From the NCBI GenBank assembly GCA_902766545.1, contig CACXEC010000012.1, positions 1-16,337 on the forward strand: a stretch of 16,337 bases of DNA, in the 5' to 3' direction. The position numbers and the translations under genes were made by a program. Below, one piece after another: positions 13,613 to 16,337 of this stretch (the first letter of the stretch is position 1; each line of letters begins with the position of its first letter). Below the pieces are notes generated by a model. It was given only the letters and a program-made list of their open reading frames with translations, was not told the DNA's origin and ran no database searches. The DNA is from an uncultured Erysipelotrichaceae bacterium. Lineage in GTDB: Bacteria > Bacillota_I > Bacilli_A > RF39 > UBA660.

Positions 13613-13645
13613 AGCCAATTTAATTATATAAATTGGCTTTTTTAT
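13611..13645 (+). terminator. Intrinsic terminator of the ruvAB-thymidylate operon
   Basis: AAAGCCAATTTA (13611-13622) pairs perfectly with TAAATTGGCTTT (13629-13640) around ATTATA, followed by T residues. The stem begins inside the TAA stop (13610-13612). The right arm contains the TTGGCT that fits as the -35 of queA. Confidence 0.92.
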
Positions 13646-13661
13646 TTTAAAATGTTATAAT
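13633..13661 (+). promoter_or_regulatory. queA promoter overlapping the upstream terminator
   Basis: TTGGCT (13633-13638), a 17-bp spacer and TATAAT (13656-13661) preceded by TGT give an extended -10. The -10 ends 17 nt before ATG 13678. GGTGA (13669-13673) is the ribosome binding site, right at the predicted 5' end. Confidence 0.75.
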
Positions 13662-13677
13662 CATTATTGGTGATTTT

Positions 13678-14712
13678 ATGAAAACTGACGATTTTGACTA
13701 TGACTTACCAAAAGAACTAATTGCTCAAACACCCTTAAATAAACGTTCTGACTCTAAGCTTCTTGTTATGGACAAAAAAACAGGCAAATTAAAACATGAA
13801 TATTTTTATAATATAATACATTATTTAAATAAAGGAGATGCTTTAGTTATAAATGATACTAAAGTAATTCCAGCTCGTTTAATTGGAGAAAAAGAAGAAA
13901 CTAATGCCATTATTGAATTACTACTTTTAAAAGAATTAGAAAATAATACTTGGCAGTGCTTAGCTAAACCTCAAAAAAGATTAAAAGAGGGGACTATTAT
14001 TTCTTTTGGAAACGGATTATTAAAAGCCAAAGTAAAAGAAATAAAAGAAGATGGAATTACAATAGTTGAACTTATATATGATGGAATTCTTATGGAAATA
14101 TTAGATAAATTAGGTACTATGCCTCTTCCACCATATATACATGAAAAATTAAATGATAAAGATAGATATCAAACTGTTTATGCAGAAAACTATGGTTCAG
14201 CAGCAGCTCCTACAGCAGGATTACATTTTACAAAAGAATTATTAAATCAAATTGAAGAAAAAGGAATAAATATTGTTCATATAACATTACATGTTGGCCT
14301 TGGTACATTTAGACCAGTAAATGTTGAGGATGTAACAAAACATGTTATGCATACAGAAGAATATATGATTAGTAAAGAGGCAGCAGATACTTTAAATAAA
14401 GTAAAGGAAAGTGGCGGAAGAATTATTGCTGTAGGAACAACAAGTGTAAGAACTCTAGAGTCTATTATGCAAAAACATGATAAATTTATTCCTTGCCATG
14501 ATGAAACAAATATCTTTATTTATCCGGGATATAAGTTTAAAGCCGTAGATAGTTTAATTACAAATTTTCATTTACCGAAAAGTACATTAGTAATGTTAGT
14601 ATCTGCTTTTTCATCAAAAGGAAATATATTAAATGCATATAATGTTGCAATTCAAAATAAATATCGTTTTTTTAGCTTTGGAGATGCAATGTATATTGCG
14701 GATATTAAGTAA
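13678..14712 (+). CDS. queA: tRNA preQ1(34) S-adenosylmethionine ribosyltransferase-isomerase QueA
   Basis: The 344-aa enzyme transfers and isomerises the ribosyl group of SAM onto preQ1 at tRNA position 34, forming epoxyqueuosine. Family hallmarks are visible from end to end: N-terminal DDFDYDLPKELIAQTPL, RSDSKLLVMD, VINDTKVIPARLIG, YGSAAAPTAGLHFT (172-185), HVGLGTFRPV (205-214), AVGTTSVRTLES and DSLITNFHLPKSTLVMLVSAF. Length is typical. It has its own promoter and no visible terminator before the DUF3137 gene, so some read-through is likely. No preQ1 riboswitch fits in the leader of about 10 nt. tgt and other queuosine genes are not in the window. Confidence 0.98.
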   Translation: MKTDDFDYDLPKELIAQTPLNKRSDSKLLVMDKKTGKLKHEYFYNIIHYLNKGDALVINDTKVIPARLIGEKEETNAIIELLLLKELENNTWQCLAKPQKRLKEGTIISFGNGLLKAKVKEIKEDGITIVELIYDGILMEILDKLGTMPLPPYIHEKLNDKDRYQTVYAENYGSAAAPTAGLHFTKELLNQIEEKGINIVHITLHVGLGTFRPVNVEDVTKHVMHTEEYMISKEAADTLNKVKESGGRIIAVGTTSVRTLESIMQKHDKFIPCHDETNIFIYPGYKFKAVDSLITNFHLPKSTLVMLVSAFSSKGNILNAYNVAIQNKYRFFSFGDAMYIADIK

Positions 14713-14716
14713 AATA

Positions 14717-14725
14717 TGTTATTAT
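14717..14725 (+). promoter_or_regulatory. Extended -10 promoter of the DUF3137-lemA operon
   Basis: TGTTATTAT (hexamer 14720-14725) ends 18 nt before ATG 14743. The ribosome binding site AGAGGTG (14732-14738) begins at the predicted transcript 5' end. No clear -35. Confidence 0.55.
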
Positions 14726-14742
14726 TAAAGTAGAGGTGTAAT

Positions 14743-15627
14743 ATGGAACAAGAACTAGAACAAGCTAGAAAAAAAGCTTTAAATAAGGTTTTATTATGTT
14801 ATTCTATAACAGTACTAATTGGGATATCAATAATGCTTTCAATTCGTTCATTAGGTATAGGATTTGGTTTTATTATAATTGGCATATTTATTGATCATTT
14901 TATTACTAGGAAAGACATTCAAAATTTTAATACATTGTATAAACAAAATATTGTTGTTATGTCGATGGAAAAAATATGCACTGATGTTAAGTTTGACATG
15001 CAAAAGGGAATTGATAGACAGGTAATTGCAAGTACAAATATGATGAATATGGGAGATATATTTTCTTCAAATGATTATGTAACAGGTAAATATAAAAATA
15101 TTAATTTTGAAATGTCAGATGTTGAAATACAAGAAGAATCAACTGATTCAGAAGGACATACAACTTACTATACAATTTTTAAAGGCCAATGGTACATATT
15201 TGATTTTAACAAAACCTTTAAAGCTAATATTCAAGTATGTGCATCAAATTTTCACAATGCAAGAAGAGGATCATTATTTGCTAAAAAGGAAGAACGCTTT
15301 AAAAAGGTTGAATTAGAAGATATAGAATTTAATAAAGAGTTTAAAGTATATGCTCAAAATGAATTAGATGCTTTTTATGTTTTAACTCCTGGTACTATGA
15401 CCAAGATAAAAGAAGTTAAAAGTAAGATTAAAGGAAGATTATTATTTTGTTTTATAGATGATCGTCTTCACGTAGCTCTTCACAATAACAAAGACTTCTT
15501 TGAAGCAAGTATATTCAAAAAAGTTAATGTTGAAAAAGCTATAGAAAAAACTAATGAGGAAATAAGCGCTATCACTAACTTTGTGGATATTCTAAGTTTA
15601 GATAACGATTTATTTAAAATGAATTAA
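14743..15627 (+). CDS. DUF3137-family membrane protein
   Basis: The 294-aa protein starts with a charged helix (MEQELEQARKKALNK). Two closely spaced membrane helices follow (about 16-33 and 37-54), then a soluble domain of about 240 residues. The segment with NYVTGKYKNINFEMSDVEIQEE-like strands, then GQWYIFDFNKTFKANIQV and FNKEFKVYAQNELDAFYVLTP, is the pattern I associate with DUF3137. These membrane proteins of unknown function are frequently encoded next to lemA, as here. The lemA ribosome binding site overlaps this gene's stop. The gene has its own extended -10 promoter. No enzymatic motif is visible; the large domain is probably cytoplasmic if the N-terminus is inside. Confidence 0.8.
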   Translation: MEQELEQARKKALNKVLLCYSITVLIGISIMLSIRSLGIGFGFIIIGIFIDHFITRKDIQNFNTLYKQNIVVMSMEKICTDVKFDMQKGIDRQVIASTNMMNMGDIFSSNDYVTGKYKNINFEMSDVEIQEESTDSEGHTTYYTIFKGQWYIFDFNKTFKANIQVCASNFHNARRGSLFAKKEERFKKVELEDIEFNKEFKVYAQNELDAFYVLTPGTMTKIKEVKSKIKGRLLFCFIDDRLHVALHNNKDFFEASIFKKVNVEKAIEKTNEEISAITNFVDILSLDNDLFKMN

Positions 15628-15639
15628 GGAGGTGAAATA

Positions 15640-16182
15640 ATGCCAGGAATTATTATTTTCTTAATTGTATTAGCTGTTATTGTAGTTATTTGGTATGTAT
15701 CAACATTAAATGGACTAAATAGAGCTATCGTTAAAATAGATGAGGCATCATCTGGAATAGATGTAGCACTTACTAAAAGATACGATACTTTAACAAAAAT
15801 GATTGATGTAGTTAAATCATATGCCAAACACGAAAAAGAAACTATATTTGAAACTATTAGTTTAAGAAAAAATATGACTAATGAAGAAAAAATGGAAGAA
15901 AACAACAAGATGAGTGCTAACTTGGAAAGAATTTATGCGATAGCAGAAAATTACCCTGAACTTAAATCAAGTGAAAACTATAATACATTACAAAAATCAA
16001 TTGCTGATGTAGAAGAACATTTACAAGCAGCAAGAAGAATGTACAATTCTAATGTTTCTATTTTTAATCAAAAATTAGTTACTTTCCCAACAAGCATTGT
16101 TGCTAATTCAAAAGGCTTAACTAAAAAAGATTTCTTTGAAGCTGATGAAGTTAAAAAAGAAGATGTAAAAATAGATTTATAG
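15640..16182 (+). CDS. lemA: LemA family membrane protein
   Basis: The 180-aa protein has one N-terminal membrane helix (about 3-22, IIIFLIVLAVIVVIWYV). A long helical domain follows with the LemA pattern NGLNRAIVKIDEASSGIDVALTKRYDTLTKMIDVVKSYAKHE, then ENYPELKSSENYNTLQKSIADVEEHLQAARRMYNSNVSIFNQKLVTFPTSIVA. Length is usual for the family. LemA proteins adopt a helical bundle outside or at the membrane; the biochemical role is unclear, though the family often accompanies DUF2207, DUF3137 or TPM-domain genes. AAGGAGGTGA overlapping the previous stop gives strong initiation at ATG 15640. It ends in a terminator. Confidence 0.95.
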   Translation: MPGIIIFLIVLAVIVVIWYVSTLNGLNRAIVKIDEASSGIDVALTKRYDTLTKMIDVVKSYAKHEKETIFETISLRKNMTNEEKMEENNKMSANLERIYAIAENYPELKSSENYNTLQKSIADVEEHLQAARRMYNSNVSIFNQKLVTFPTSIVANSKGLTKKDFFEADEVKKEDVKIDL

Positions 16183-16186
16183 TACC

Positions 16187-16214
16187 AAAAAAGACTTTTT
16201 GTAAAGTCTTTTTA
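16187..16214 (+). terminator. Intrinsic terminator of the lemA operon
   Basis: AAAAAGACTTT (16188-16198) pairs perfectly with AAAGTCTTTTT (16203-16213) around TTGT. It lies five nt after the TAG stop. Confidence 0.9.
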
Positions 16215-16220
16215 TTTGAA

Positions 16221-16246
16221 AATTAAAAACACTACCAAAGTAGTGT
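16221..16246 (-). terminator. Intrinsic terminator of tRNA-Glu
   Basis: On the minus strand ACACTAC pairs with GTAGTGT around TTTG, and TTTTTAATTTT follows. It lies 10 nt after the tRNA 3' end and faces the lemA terminator. Confidence 0.8.
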
Positions 16247-16256
16247 AATTTTTTAA

Positions 16257-16332
16257 TGGTGACCCGTACGGGATTTGAACCCATGAATGTATGCGTGAAA
16301 GGCATATGTGTTAACCGCTTCACCAACGGGCC
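16257..16332 (-). tRNA. tRNA-Glu (anticodon UUC), CCA encoded
   Basis: The minus strand folds as a complete 76-nt cloverleaf. The acceptor arm GGCCCGT pairs with ACGGGTC (one G-U pair), the discriminator is A, and an encoded CCA occupies 16257-16259. The anticodon stem TATGC/GCATA encloses the loop CTTTCAC with anticodon TTC, reading GAA and GAG. The T loop reads TTCAAAT. The gene is transcribed toward lemA and has its own terminator. Its promoter lies beyond the right edge; it may be the last gene of a tRNA cluster, which cannot be seen. Confidence 0.96.
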
Positions 16333-16337
16333 ATTAA

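Noticed and set aside
13613..13677. preQ1 riboswitch before queA
   Set aside because: The only structure is the terminator of the previous operon, and the leader after the -10 is about 10 nt.
15107..15316. Plus-strand open frame inside the DUF3137 gene
   Set aside because: Alternative frame inside a confident gene; Lys/Gln-rich and lacking a ribosome binding site.
15624..15908. Minus-strand open frame opposite lemA
   Set aside because: Antisense to the conserved LemA helical region.
1..16337. UGA read as tryptophan (code 4)
   Set aside because: All genes are full length in the standard code, with Trp encoded by TGG and no in-frame TGA.
1..16337. CRISPR arrays, insertion sequences or prophage
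   Set aside because: No regularly spaced repeats, transposase, integrase or terminal inverted repeats were seen.

Overview
The window is very AT-rich and densely packed. It carries Bacillota-type genes: an LCP wall-polymer ligase, a Tiny_TM/YjcZ-like peptide, strong AGGAGG ribosome binding sites and intrinsic terminators. The extremely low GC, the short intergenic gaps and the style of the pilin-like proteins suggest an uncultured gut Bacilli/Mollicutes-related lineage (RF39-like). That placement is inferred; no rRNA or other taxonomic marker is present. The genetic code appears standard: tryptophans are read from TGG and no gene contains an in-frame TGA.

Layout. Positions 1-804 hold the 3' end of a secreted or surface protein cut by the window edge. 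Next come a 61-aa membrane peptide (848-1033) and a signal-peptide DUF2207-like membrane protein (1093-2154). The LCP-family gene (2219-3712) overlaps a first large prepilin-like gene (3702-5075) by 11 nt. argS (5130-6866) follows from its own promoter, with a second, paralogous prepilin-like gene (6879-8345) 12 nt downstream. A bidirectional terminator separates this block from a small minus-strand YjcZ-like gene (8379-8564).

From 8759 to 13612 runs an apparent six-gene operon: ruvA-ruvB-glyA-thyA-folA-P-loop (deoxy)nucleotide kinase. RuvAB drives Holliday-junction migration. SHMT, thymidylate synthase, DHFR and the kinase form an almost complete thymidylate cycle, so the operon pairs recombinational repair with dTMP supply. 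queA (13678-14712) and a DUF3137-lemA pair (14743-16182) follow, each with its own extended -10 promoter. A minus-strand tRNA-Glu(UUC) closes the window.

The most notable features are three. First, two prepilin-like proteins share a conserved N-terminal part but have unrelated C-terminal modules, each with six Cys, and they flank argS. Second, the regulatory architecture is compressed: terminator stems begin inside stop codons, and extended -10 boxes sit 17-18 nt before start codons, giving leaders of about 10 nt. Third, there is the ruvAB/thymidylate operon with a palindrome upstream. No CRISPR array, IS element or prophage was seen.
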